A stretch of 64,000 nt of DNA from Polynucleobacter sp. JS-Mosq-20-D10 (lineage in GTDB: Bacteria > Pseudomonadota > Gammaproteobacteria > Burkholderiales > Burkholderiaceae): positions 1,549,099-1,613,098 of the forward strand of contig NZ_CP061305.1 in the NCBI RefSeq assembly GCF_018687755.1, in the 5' to 3' direction. The translations under genes were made by a program, and so were the position numbers. Below the pieces are notes generated by a model, which saw only the letters and a program-made list of their open reading frames with translations, was not told the origin of the DNA and did no database searches. Below are positions 53,521 through 62,246 of the stretch, one piece after another; position 1 is the stretch's first letter, and every line of letters starts with the position of its first letter.

Positions 53521-54450
53521 ATGATCCCAGTCAATTCAGTGCTGCAGGTCGGACAATTTCCAGAGGTAATGCAAGCAGTCATTGACCAGCGCATCACGCC
53601 TGTCCGCCTTCTTGATCCAAATTCCCCAATACCGGCAGGCTCATTTACGAGCATCTTGATACGCTCCAATACCAAATTACCTGTTGCGCTACTAGAGCAG
53701 CTGCCTCAAGTACGTATGGTGGCCACCTGCGGTGTTGGTTATGACAACCTCCCTCTTGCTTATCTCAAGACTCACGGTATTGCTGCCAGCAACACCCCAG
53801 GGGTATTAAATGATGCTGTCTGCGAATTGGCCATTGGTATGTTATTTGGCTTATTGCGCCGCATTCCACAAGCACATGCTTTTGTGCAAAGCGCAGCCTG
53901 GAAAAATGGTCTTTTTACAGTGACTACCACCTTGGCCGGTAAACGCGTTGGTATTGCCGGGATGGGGCGAATTGGGCAGGATCTGGCCAAACGACTTGAA
54001 CCCTTTAAAGTCAAACTAGCCTATACCGGCCCGACTCAAAAAGATTTGCCCTACGATTTCTATCCAGATATCACTGCTCTGGCACAGGCATCTGACGTCT
54101 TATTTCTGACCTGCCCTGCCAGCCCAGAAACAGACAAAATGATCAACGCTACAGTCTTAGATGCTTTAGGGCCGCAGGGCTACCTGATTAATATTGCCCG
54201 GGGAAGCGTGGTCGATGAGGCTGCACTTTTAGTTGCACTGCAGCAAAAAAGGATTGCCGGTGCGGCATTAGATGTATTTGAAAATGAGCCCAATCCGAAT
54301 GGGGGCTTCTTAAATATCGATAATGTTCTACTGACACCGCATATCGGCAGCGCTACCTCCGAAACGCGACAATTAATGACAAATTTAGCAATAAATAATT
54401 TAGAAGCTTTTTATAATCAACAGCCACTTCTCACCGAAGTTCAAAATTAA
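53521..54450 (+). CDS. 2-hydroxyacid dehydrogenase (GhrB-like)
   Basis: A 309-residue D-2-hydroxyacid dehydrogenase. The catalytic residues are Arg in NIARGSVVDE, Glu in VFENEPNPNG and His in LTPHIGSAT, with GIAGMGRIGQDLAKRLEPF binding NAD(P). It most resembles glyoxylate/hydroxypyruvate reductases. It starts the plus-strand module of lyase and TRAP importer, 12 bases before the lyase gene, so it probably reduces a 2-keto acid product of that pathway. Confidence 0.87.
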   Translation: MIPVNSVLQVGQFPEVMQAVIDQRITPVRLLDPNSPIPAGSFTSILIRSNTKLPVALLEQLPQVRMVATCGVGYDNLPLAYLKTHGIAASNTPGVLNDAVCELAIGMLFGLLRRIPQAHAFVQSAAWKNGLFTVTTTLAGKRVGIAGMGRIGQDLAKRLEPFKVKLAYTGPTQKDLPYDFYPDITALAQASDVLFLTCPASPETDKMINATVLDALGPQGYLINIARGSVVDEAALLVALQQKRIAGAALDVFENEPNPNGGFLNIDNVLLTPHIGSATSETRQLMTNLAINNLEAFYNQQPLLTEVQN

Positions 54451-54462
54451 ACCGGAGTAAGT

Positions 54463-55389
54463 ATGACCATTTCCCTACACCCTTCAACGCTACCTGCAGT
54501 ACTCTCACCGGTATTGACACCATTCAAAGCGGATGGCAGTCCAGATGCACAAAAATTACTGAAGCAATGTCAATGGCTTGAAGCTAACGGCGTTGGTCAA
54601 GCGATCTTCGGCACGAACTCAGAAGCCAATTCGATGTCAGACCCGCAAAAGATGAACACCTTAACTGCGTTGATCGAAGGCGGCTTGAACCCAGCGCATA
54701 TGATGCCTGGAACTGGAGCCACCTCAATTGATGCCACCGTGCAGATGACTAAACATGCAGTGCAACACAAGTGTGCCGGCGTGTTGATGTTGCCACCGTT
54801 CTACTACAAAGATATTACTGATGATGGTCTCTTCGCCTACTTCTCAGAAGTAATCCAAAAAGTGAGTGATGCAGGATTGCAGATTTATATCTACAACATT
54901 CCACCCGTCACGAAGATTAATCTGAGCCTTTCTTTGTTGGAGCGCCTTCATAAAGAGTACCCAAAGACTGTTGTTGGCATGAAAGACAGTTCTGGAGACT
55001 GGGCTTATACAGAATCCGTCATCAAGCTCTTGGCACCATCGGGTTTTCGTGTATACGCCGGCAGCGAAGTATTTCTGATGCGCGCCCTGCGGGCAGGTGG
55101 GGTTGGCTGTATCTCCGCAACTGCTAACGTAAACCCTAGGGCTATCGCTGAATTAGCCGCGCATTGGAGAGAATCTGATGCAGATCAACGTCAAGATGCC
55201 CTTGATCAAGTACGCTCAGTATTTGCTCAATATCAAATGATTGCCGGCATGAAAACTGCCGTTGCGCACTACAGTAAAGATGCTGAATGGTTACGCGTGC
55301 GTCCACCACTGATGCAACTGAGCGCAGACCAGCAAGCAAAGTTATTGAACGAGCTGCAAAAGATTAATTTCAGCATGCCAGGTCTTTAA
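54463..55389 (+). CDS. Dihydrodipicolinate synthase/N-acetylneuraminate lyase family
   Basis: A 308-residue class I aldolase-type TIM barrel. The Schiff-base lysine lies in VVGMKDSSGDW and the catalytic Tyr in IYIYNIPPVT; the substrate loop is GTNSEANS where DapA has GTTGE, so it is probably not lysine synthesis but cleavage or dehydration of a 2-keto-3-deoxy acid. A separate dapA would be expected elsewhere. GGAG precedes the ATG, and it is placed between a 2-hydroxyacid dehydrogenase and the TAXI receptor gene. Confidence 0.85.
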   Translation: MTISLHPSTLPAVLSPVLTPFKADGSPDAQKLLKQCQWLEANGVGQAIFGTNSEANSMSDPQKMNTLTALIEGGLNPAHMMPGTGATSIDATVQMTKHAVQHKCAGVLMLPPFYYKDITDDGLFAYFSEVIQKVSDAGLQIYIYNIPPVTKINLSLSLLERLHKEYPKTVVGMKDSSGDWAYTESVIKLLAPSGFRVYAGSEVFLMRALRAGGVGCISATANVNPRAIAELAAHWRESDADQRQDALDQVRSVFAQYQMIAGMKTAVAHYSKDAEWLRVRPPLMQLSADQQAKLLNELQKINFSMPGL

Positions 55390-55417
55390 TTTAATAGATA
55401 CAAAACCGGAGACAAAA

Positions 55418-56368
55418 ATGAAGCTTATAAAAGTAATAGCTGTATCCATCACTATGTTGTTCGGCGCTGCACAAGCGCAAAATATCTCTATTGCAACCGG
55501 CGGTACTGGTGGCGTTTATTACCCAATGGGTGGAGGCCTTGCCTCAGTCTTATCTAAGCATGTACCAGGAATGTCAGCAACTGCTGAAGTTACAGGTGGG
55601 TCGGTTGATAATTTAAAACTCGTTGGTACTGGCAAACCTTACGTTGGTTTCTCAATGGCTGATGCTGCCAAAGATGCTAAGGATGGTGAGGATAAATTCA
55701 AGGACAAGCCAATCGATTTACGCAACTTACTCATACTGTATCCAAATCTAATGCACGTTGCTACCGTGGAATCCACTGGCATTAAGACCATGAAAGATCT
55801 CAAAGGTAAGCGCATCAGTACAGGCTCACCAGGCAGTGCCACTGAAGTAATGGCTTTTCGCTTGTTAGAGGCTGCAGGGTTGGATAAAGACAAAGATGTC
55901 AAGCGTGAACGCTTGAGCGTTGCTGAATCTGTCAATGCTGTCAAAGATCGTAAGATTGACGCATTCTTTTGGGTAGGTGGATTACCAACTGCTGCTGTTA
56001 CCGATTTAGCAAACAGTCCTAGTATGAAAATTGTCATGATAGACACTACTGCTGAAATTCCTGCCATGAATAAAAAATATGGCAATCTGTATTTCCCATC
56101 AGTGATTACAAAGCAAACTTATAGCGGCATGGAGAAAGATAACAAAGTTGCAGCGGTTGCCAATCTGTTGGTTGTGAACGCTTCTATGTCTGATGCAGAG
56201 GCATACAAAATTGTTAAAGCCATTTTTGATAATCAGCTTGAACTTGTCCGCTCACATGCTGAGTACAGAAATATCAAGCTAGAGAACCAAAAAGCGAATG
56301 CCTCACCGATTGCCTATCATCCAGGCGCATTAAAGTACTTTAAAGAAAAAGGTATCAAAGTAAACTAA
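55418..56368 (+). CDS. TAXI-family TRAP transporter solute receptor
   Basis: A periplasmic binding protein of 316 residues for the TRAP permease downstream. The signal peptide (about 1-20, ending AQAQ) leads to ISIATGGTGGVYYPMGGGLA, the TAXI hallmark, and GKRISTGSPGSATEVMAFRLLEAAG and a FWVGGLPTAAV motif. TAXI receptors bind small organic acids or glutamate-like ligands; the ligand here is unknown. GGAG stands before the ATG. A stem-loop follows the gene. Confidence 0.93.
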   Translation: MKLIKVIAVSITMLFGAAQAQNISIATGGTGGVYYPMGGGLASVLSKHVPGMSATAEVTGGSVDNLKLVGTGKPYVGFSMADAAKDAKDGEDKFKDKPIDLRNLLILYPNLMHVATVESTGIKTMKDLKGKRISTGSPGSATEVMAFRLLEAAGLDKDKDVKRERLSVAESVNAVKDRKIDAFFWVGGLPTAAVTDLANSPSMKIVMIDTTAEIPAMNKKYGNLYFPSVITKQTYSGMEKDNKVAAVANLLVVNASMSDAEAYKIVKAIFDNQLELVRSHAEYRNIKLENQKANASPIAYHPGALKYFKEKGIKVN

Positions 56369-56376
56369 GCCATATC

Positions 56377-56397
56377 GGGGTGAGTTAATCTCACCCC
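56377..56397 (+). terminator. Stem-loop between TAXI receptor and TRAP permease
   Basis: GGGGTGAG (56377-56384) and CTCACCCC (56390-56397) pair around TTAAT with no strong T-run. Probably a partial terminator or mRNA-end protector that gives more receptor than permease. Confidence 0.6.
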
Positions 56398-56444
56398 TTC
56401 TGCTTTAGTGCCGCACATAAATATAAAAATAGATTGATAAAGAC

Positions 56445-58457
56445 ATGAACCAAAATGTAATTGATAACGAAACCCAAGAAAAATTAGATGCCTTCATTAA
56501 GCAAGAAGAGGGCGATTCTAATGACTACAAAGGTCTGCTGGCTATATTCATTACGCTGGTGGCAATAGGTATGTCTTTATTTCATTTATATGCAGCCTAC
56601 TCGATTGTTCCAACGCATCAGCTCAGAGTTATCCACGTTGCCCTAGTCTTGTTTTTAGTGTTCTTAAGCTTTCCTATTGCCGCTCGTTTTAAAAACAAGT
56701 TAATGATTTGGGATGTTTTATTTGCTTTAGGCTCAGTTGCTATTGCCTATTACATTCTGGCCGGCGGCGATGGACTCATGGACAGAAATACTGCCCCTAA
56801 TTCTACTGACGTCATGGTTGGTATTGCTCTCATCCTGCTCATTCTAGAGGGCGTCAGAAGAACGAATGGCATGGTGCTCGTTACCGTTACTGCGCTTTTC
56901 TTGCTATACGCCTTCTTTGGCAACTACCTTCCCGCCCCATGGACTCACAAAGGTTATGACTTAGATCGGCTCGTGGGTTATATGTACATGAGTCTTGAGG
57001 GCATCTATGGAACCGCAGTTGACGTCTCTGCAACCCTAATTATTCTTTTCACTATCTTTGGCGCTTTTTTACAATTTACTGGCGCAGGAAAATTCTTCAT
57101 CGACTTCTCTTTTGCCGCAATGGGCGGCAAATCATCTGGGGTGGGTAGAACGATTGTCCTATCCTCCTTCCTGATGGGTGGCCCATCAGGATCGGGCGTA
57201 GCAACTACCGTCACGGTCGGCTCTGTAGCTGCACCGATGCTTGATAAAGTAGGTTACGAAAAAAATGCCGCAGGTGGTCTTTTGGCTGCAGGCGGACTTG
57301 GTGCGATCATCTCACCACCCGTATTGGGAGCGGCCGCCTTTCTGATTGCTGACTTCCTCAAAATCTCCTATTTGGATGTGTTGCTCATGGCAACTATCCC
57401 CACGATTCTGTTCTACCTTGGCTTGTTTGTTATGGTTGAAATCGACGTACGTAAGTACGGCATGAAAAATATTCATTTCCCATCCACAGAAAGCGCCTGG
57501 CAGTTAACTAAAAAATATTGGTTTCATTTTTTCTCTTTGATTTCTATTGTAGTTTTTATGATGTTTGGCTTCTCGCCAGTGATGTCAGTCTTTTGGGCTA
57601 CCGTTGTTTCTGCGCTGTCTAGCATGTTGCGCGAAGATACCGCAATCATTCCCTGGGCTTGGTTTAAAGGTAAAGAACCCATACTTTCTGGTCTTTACAA
57701 TTCCAGTTTATCGAAGGCACTCTCATCTGGCTCTACAGGCGTCTTGGCAATTGCAGCAACCTGTGCGGGTGCAGGCCTCATCGTTGGTACTGTTACCCTC
57801 ACTGGCCTAGGTCTCAAATTTAGCTCCATCGTGATTCAATATGCGGGAGGCTCATTGCTGCTAACGGCTATTTTTACAGCATTGATTGTCTGGATCGTTG
57901 GCCTCGCAGTACCAGTAACCGCCTCTTATATTATTTGCGCCGTGATCGCTGCGCCGGCACTCATTAACTTAGGCGTGCCCGCATTTGCTGCACACATGTT
58001 CATCTTCTATTACGCCGTACTTTCAGAGGTGTCGCCCCCTACCGCTTTATCTCCATTCGCCGCAGCCGCAATTTGTAAAGGCAATCCCTATAGAACTACT
58101 TTACAAACCTGGAAATACGTCGCCCCAGCAATCTTGGTGCCATTTATGTTTGTCCTCGATAAATCAGGCGTGAGCTTGCTTCTAATGGGATCTACCAGCG
58201 CTCTAGAGCAGGCCGACTGGACGCAGATTGCATGGATTTCATTTACTGCTGTAGTTGGCATCATTTGTTTAGCCGGCGGCTTGCAGGGTTGGTTTATTGA
58301 AAAAACGAAATTATTTGAGCGCCTCATCATGGTGATCTCCGGGGTGGCCTTAGCCTATCCCTCCACGGAGGCGGATCTGATTGGTTTTATTGGATTTGCT
58401 TTGGTACTCATCACCCAACTCATGACTCACTACAAACTCAATCCCAAATCTACCTGA
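56445..58457 (+). CDS. TRAP transporter fused 4TM/12TM permease
   Basis: A 670-residue Na+-driven TRAP permease in which the small (DctQ-like) and large (DctM-like) subunits are fused, the usual partner of TAXI receptors. After a hydrophilic N-terminus (about 1-28), hydrophobic segments span nearly the whole length. LMGGPSGSGVATTVTVGSVAAPMLDKVGY is the characteristic large-subunit motif, and EVSPPTALSPFAAAAI the second half repeat. It lies 77 bases after the receptor with a stem-loop between, and ends at a bidirectional terminator. Confidence 0.93.
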   Translation: MNQNVIDNETQEKLDAFIKQEEGDSNDYKGLLAIFITLVAIGMSLFHLYAAYSIVPTHQLRVIHVALVLFLVFLSFPIAARFKNKLMIWDVLFALGSVAIAYYILAGGDGLMDRNTAPNSTDVMVGIALILLILEGVRRTNGMVLVTVTALFLLYAFFGNYLPAPWTHKGYDLDRLVGYMYMSLEGIYGTAVDVSATLIILFTIFGAFLQFTGAGKFFIDFSFAAMGGKSSGVGRTIVLSSFLMGGPSGSGVATTVTVGSVAAPMLDKVGYEKNAAGGLLAAGGLGAIISPPVLGAAAFLIADFLKISYLDVLLMATIPTILFYLGLFVMVEIDVRKYGMKNIHFPSTESAWQLTKKYWFHFFSLISIVVFMMFGFSPVMSVFWATVVSALSSMLREDTAIIPWAWFKGKEPILSGLYNSSLSKALSSGSTGVLAIAATCAGAGLIVGTVTLTGLGLKFSSIVIQYAGGSLLLTAIFTALIVWIVGLAVPVTASYIICAVIAAPALINLGVPAFAAHMFIFYYAVLSEVSPPTALSPFAAAAICKGNPYRTTLQTWKYVAPAILVPFMFVLDKSGVSLLLMGSTSALEQADWTQIAWISFTAVVGIICLAGGLQGWFIEKTKLFERLIMVISGVALAYPSTEADLIGFIGFALVLITQLMTHYKLNPKST

Positions 58458-58482
58458 ACATATTGAAGTAGTTCAAGATCAT

Positions 58483-58513
58483 AAAAAATCCCGCCTCTTG
58501 AGCGGGATTTTTT
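58483..58513. terminator. Bidirectional terminator
   Basis: AAAAAATCCCGC (58483-58494) pairs with GCGGGATTTTTT (58502-58513) around a 7-base loop. It serves the convergent TRAP permease and enolase-superfamily genes. Confidence 0.9.
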
Positions 58514-58534
58514 ATTGCCGAGAATGTAAATGCA

Positions 58535-59668
58535 TTAAATAATCTTTGTCCAAGCAGTCTTACCAGCATACTTTTTGATGGCAGCTTCATCAAACTCAAA
58601 TCCTAAGCCCGGTGTCTTATGTAAGATCAAATCACCATTCTTGAAAGTGAGCTGCTTATTAATTAATCTTCGGAAGTTCAAGACCTGATCATCCAAGAAG
58701 AATTCCACAAACCGTGCATTTGGCGTTGCTGCCACTAAAGGAGCATGCAGATCATGCATCCAATGTGGGCAAACAATCACACCCTTTAAATCTGCATATG
58801 CAGAAATGCGACGCCATTCCGTGATGCCGCCACAGACTGCCGCATCAGACTGCAATATAGCGACGCCACCAGCTTCAATTAACTCCCTAAAACGCCAGCG
58901 TCCAGCCTCCATCTCACCAGTAGCAACGTTGATCTTGGTTTGACGGGCTAGGGCCGCATGTAGATCGATAGCATCTGGAGAAAATGGCTCTTCGATCCAA
59001 TAGGGGTTATAAGCCTCAAAGCGGCGAATGTATTCAAGGGCAGTCGGTAAATCGCGCCAAGCATTGTTAGCATCTAAGGTCAGTAAAACATCCTCGCCTA
59101 CAGCCTTACGAGCAGCTTTCACCCGCGCCTCTTCTTCTCTTGGGGATAAGCGCCCTACTTTCATTTTGACAGCCTTAAAGCCCTGTTTTACGTAGGACTC
59201 CATTTCTTTGCCCAACATGGCGGGCGTTTTACCATCAAGGTAGTAACCACCGCTGGCATAAGCTGGAACGCGATCATCTACGACCGATCCTAAGTATTGG
59301 TGGAGAGGCAATTTCGCAGCACGAGCATTGAGGTCCCAAAGGGCAGTATCAAGGATTGAGATGCCACGCATTACTGCACCGGCGCGCCCGTGCAAAATAG
59401 ACTCGTTATACATATCCATCCACAGACCTTCGCTGCGATGACTATTTTGACCAATTAGTTTTGGGGCTAGCAATTGCTCAACGGCAATCTTGGCAATATC
59501 TCCGCCCGCACTACCGACATAGCAAAACCCAATACCTTCATTGCCATCCTTGCCCCGCACTTTCACCAAGCAATAGTGCCGCTCCGAAACCGTTCGAGTG
59601 GAAAAGGAGGTGACCTTATCTAGAGGCACCGCAACTGCAGCAACTGATACTGACTCAATAATAGGCAT
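58535..59668 (-). CDS. Mandelate racemase / muconate lactonizing enzyme superfamily protein
   Basis: An enolase-superfamily enzyme of 377 residues from ATG 59668, which has GGA seven bases upstream; a longer open frame extends without a site. Mandelate-racemase-subgroup residues can be read: K-x-K in AVKMKVG, metal Asp in LTLDANNAW, Glu in WIEEPF and ATGEME, a base pair of Asp in LQSDAAVCGG and His in CPHWMHDL. This is the typical acid-sugar dehydratase pattern. It converges with the TRAP importer, so the imported ligand may be its substrate. Confidence 0.87.
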   Translation of the reverse strand: MPIIESVSVAAVAVPLDKVTSFSTRTVSERHYCLVKVRGKDGNEGIGFCYVGSAGGDIAKIAVEQLLAPKLIGQNSHRSEGLWMDMYNESILHGRAGAVMRGISILDTALWDLNARAAKLPLHQYLGSVVDDRVPAYASGGYYLDGKTPAMLGKEMESYVKQGFKAVKMKVGRLSPREEEARVKAARKAVGEDVLLTLDANNAWRDLPTALEYIRRFEAYNPYWIEEPFSPDAIDLHAALARQTKINVATGEMEAGRWRFRELIEAGGVAILQSDAAVCGGITEWRRISAYADLKGVIVCPHWMHDLHAPLVAATPNARFVEFFLDDQVLNFRRLINKQLTFKNGDLILHKTPGLGFEFDEAAIKKYAGKTAWTKII

Positions 59669-59799
59669 GAGAATTCCTTTAACGAAAAATGAATTGTATC
59701 TACAACTTTTGCCACTTTCCTTGACCAACTTCAATAGAAAATTGCTGCACTACAACATAAAAAACAGGGGGCTGGGCAACAATATTGGATAATTGAGCA

Positions 59800-61239
59800 G
59801 TGAAAAAAATAGCGGGCCAATTACCTTACTTATTGAGAAACGTCATCAACGTTGCCGGAGTCTCTCTGATCGTATTGATTTCAAGCGCGCAAGCACAACA
59901 AGCAAGTGAAGCAAGTAAGGCTAGCAAAACCCCTCAGATAAAACCAAAAGCTGTTAGCACTAGTACTAAGCAGGCCGGCATTCAGCTAAAAGACAATTCA
60001 CTCAATCGCCCTAGCAAGAGTATGAACTTCAATCCTGAATTATTTAAACGGATCGAGAGTACATACAACAATGAAAGTGGTGCGAATCTGGACTATCGCG
60101 TCCAGCGCGGTTGCCTACGTCGTAGCTTTAAAGAGGAGAATCTTCCAGCTACCCTAGGCGTGGACAATCGAGAATTGAATGAGTTCTTCAAATCTCAAAC
60201 TAAAGGTTTTTTTAATCGAATGCGGGGCACTTGCATTCCTTATGCATTGGCTTTGGGTAACCGCAACCGCTTCGAATCCTTAAGCGTAATGAATGGCCCG
60301 ATACAGGATGCCAAGACTGAGATTTGGACTTTTACACCATCAGCAGCGGGTAACTTCTTAATTCAGCAGGACTACCTTAGAGATGAGTCCAAGCGCTTTA
60401 CGGAAGTCCAATTGCCCCTGAGCGCAGTTTTGTATGATCCCAAAAAAGTGGGTGATAAATTACCTGTTGAACTGGTTTGGGAGCTGAACTCCATCATCAA
60501 GCAAATTTACCCCGAAGAAAATAATGTTCTTGAAAGTACGAATAGCATTGTTCGTTTGATTGTGGATTTTGGCGATAAGGAACGTTGGGCTCAAATTTGG
60601 GCGGCGGAAATCATTGAACCGTCTTCTGGTGAAGTATTTGCCAGCGCTTTTTGGGTCGAAAGAAGTGATATCCCGGGGGGCTTTTATACCGCCAGCAGAG
60701 AATCGATTGAACGCACCTTTTGGACTAATCCCCTGAGCTATCGACGCATCTCCCGCGGCGTAGGTAGCGTAAGAGCATCAAGCAAAAAAGCTGCGCCACA
60801 AAAGAACGGTAGCGCTACTGTCGCCGCTCCTAAGCAAAGATATCGAACCCATATGGGAATTGATTATTCGGCGCCAATTGGGACGCCAATCTTTAGCGTA
60901 GCCACAGGCAAGGTAGTGCATTTGGGCTTCAGTGGCGCGTTTGGCAACCTCATCATCCTCGAGCATCCTGGTAACTACCGCACCTACTATGCCCATTTGA
61001 GCAACTACAACGCAGAACTGGAAGTGGGTAATGAAGTACGGCGTGGTCTAGAGATTGGCTATGTCGGATCGACTGGACGCTCCACTGGCCCCCATCTCCA
61101 TTTTGAACTGAGAAAGGATGGGGTCTATGTTGATCCCTACGCCGTAAAAACTCAGCTGGATTTGTGGAATATGCGCGATAGCGATAGTGGATTACTAACC
61201 CGAGAAATTCTACTGCTGGGTACACCACCGATCAACTAA
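59800..61239 (+). CDS. M23 peptidase (LytM-type) with long N-terminal domain
   Basis: A 479-residue exported zinc endopeptidase of peptidoglycan cross-links. A signal peptide (about 1-34, ending SSAQA), a Ser/Lys/Gln-rich linker, an N-terminal unidentified domain (about 70-330) and the M23 domain (about 345-455), with HMGIDYSAPIG (H-x3-D) and PHLHFEL (HxH) metal sites complete, so it is probably an active enzyme rather than an activator. The start is GTG 59800. It stands alone; a strong terminator follows. Confidence 0.9.
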   Translation: MKKIAGQLPYLLRNVINVAGVSLIVLISSAQAQQASEASKASKTPQIKPKAVSTSTKQAGIQLKDNSLNRPSKSMNFNPELFKRIESTYNNESGANLDYRVQRGCLRRSFKEENLPATLGVDNRELNEFFKSQTKGFFNRMRGTCIPYALALGNRNRFESLSVMNGPIQDAKTEIWTFTPSAAGNFLIQQDYLRDESKRFTEVQLPLSAVLYDPKKVGDKLPVELVWELNSIIKQIYPEENNVLESTNSIVRLIVDFGDKERWAQIWAAEIIEPSSGEVFASAFWVERSDIPGGFYTASRESIERTFWTNPLSYRRISRGVGSVRASSKKAAPQKNGSATVAAPKQRYRTHMGIDYSAPIGTPIFSVATGKVVHLGFSGAFGNLIILEHPGNYRTYYAHLSNYNAELEVGNEVRRGLEIGYVGSTGRSTGPHLHFELRKDGVYVDPYAVKTQLDLWNMRDSDSGLLTREILLLGTPPIN

Positions 61240-61260
61240 CAAATGCAAATCAGCAATTGA

Positions 61261-61283
61261 AAAGGGGCCCTATGGGCCCCTTT
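61261..61283 (+). terminator. Terminator after M23 gene
   Basis: AAAGGGGCCC (61261-61270) pairs perfectly with GGGCCCCTTT (61274-61283) around TAT, placed between convergent genes. Confidence 0.85.
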
Positions 61284-61302
61284 ATTTCTGATACACCCGG
61301 TA

Positions 61303-61743
61303 TTAACCAAGTACCAATACCGGTATCTTGGAATGCACAATAAGCTCGTGCGTTTCGCTACCCAATAAGAGACTCTTAATGCCGGTACGCTTGTGTGAGG
61401 CCATCACAATCACGTCAGACTTCGATTTCTTAGCGGCATCCAAAATACCCTCTGATAGATTGCTATTAGAGACATGAAGGACGCTTACTTTTACGGTGGC
61501 ACCTAATAAAAGAGAGGCCTTTTTGAAGACATCTTTGGCATAAGCTTCGCAGACCTTCTTATGGTCTTTTTGAGAAATTCCGTAACCCATAGAGCTATCG
61601 GAATACACCATCGGCGGCAATGGATCAGAAACATAAACCAATGTCACTGCAGCTTTATCTACCTTTGCAAGCTCAGCCACCTTTTTTAAGGACTTTTTAC
61701 TCACATCTGAACCATCAACTGGCACTAATAAATGCTTGAACAT
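61303..61743 (-). CDS. Universal stress protein (UspA family)
   Basis: A 146-residue cytoplasmic UspA-fold protein from ATG 61743, where AGGAG is well placed. It opens FKHLLVPVDGSDVSKKSLKK and ends with the nucleotide-site region MASHKRTGIKSLLLGSETHELI. The usual G-x2-G-x9-G motif is modified (ASHKR in place of GTHGR), so ATP binding is uncertain. It is a single-gene unit, divergent from the DUF2177 gene. Confidence 0.9.
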   Translation of the reverse strand: MFKHLLVPVDGSDVSKKSLKKVAELAKVDKAAVTLVYVSDPLPPMVYSDSSMGYGISQKDHKKVCEAYAKDVFKKASLLLGATVKVSVLHVSNSNLSEGILDAAKKSKSDVIVMASHKRTGIKSLLLGSETHELIVHSKIPVLVLG

Positions 61744-61831
61744 ATTGACTCCTGTTAAATTAACTCTAATACCTTCCATTCCATCATAATCTTTATTGTT
61801 CAACTGTAAAAGCCTAAAAAAGGACACTAAA

Positions 61832-62233
61832 TTGCTCAAGTACTTTGCAGTGTATTTTTCATTTCTAATACTACTGATCGTCATCGATTTAATTTGGCTT
61901 CTTGGCATTGCTAAGAATCTCTATCGTGACGAGATGGGTTCGCTCATGGCTAGTGAGCCAAAATTGTGGGCAGGACTAGTCTTTTATCTCTTATACGCGC
62001 TTGGGGCATCGATTTTCGTGATCTTTCCAGCGATTTCAAAACAGTCCTGGATATATGCGGCGCAGTATGGGGCCCTATTTGGCTTCTTTTGCTACATGAC
62101 TTACGATCTAACCAATCTTGCAGTAATTCGTGACTTTCCCATGCGCTTGGCATTTGTAGACATTACCTGGGGATCTGCTGTTACAGCGCTATCCGCAACT
62201 ATCGCCTACTGGGTTGGCAATCGGATGGCTTAA
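61832..62233 (+). CDS. DUF2177-like membrane protein
   Basis: A 133-residue membrane protein with four transmembrane segments (about 1-24, 42-64, 74-96 and 110-128). AAGGA lies six bases before TTG 61832, which I take as start; the longer frame from 61796 lacks a site. YDLTNLAVIRDFPMRLAFVDITWG matches the DUF2177 family core. Function unknown. Its 3' end lies before and close to the SulP gene. Confidence 0.8.
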   Translation: MLKYFAVYFSFLILLIVIDLIWLLGIAKNLYRDEMGSLMASEPKLWAGLVFYLLYALGASIFVIFPAISKQSWIYAAQYGALFGFFCYMTYDLTNLAVIRDFPMRLAFVDITWGSAVTALSATIAYWVGNRMA

Positions 62234-62246
62234 AAGCCTTTCGCAC

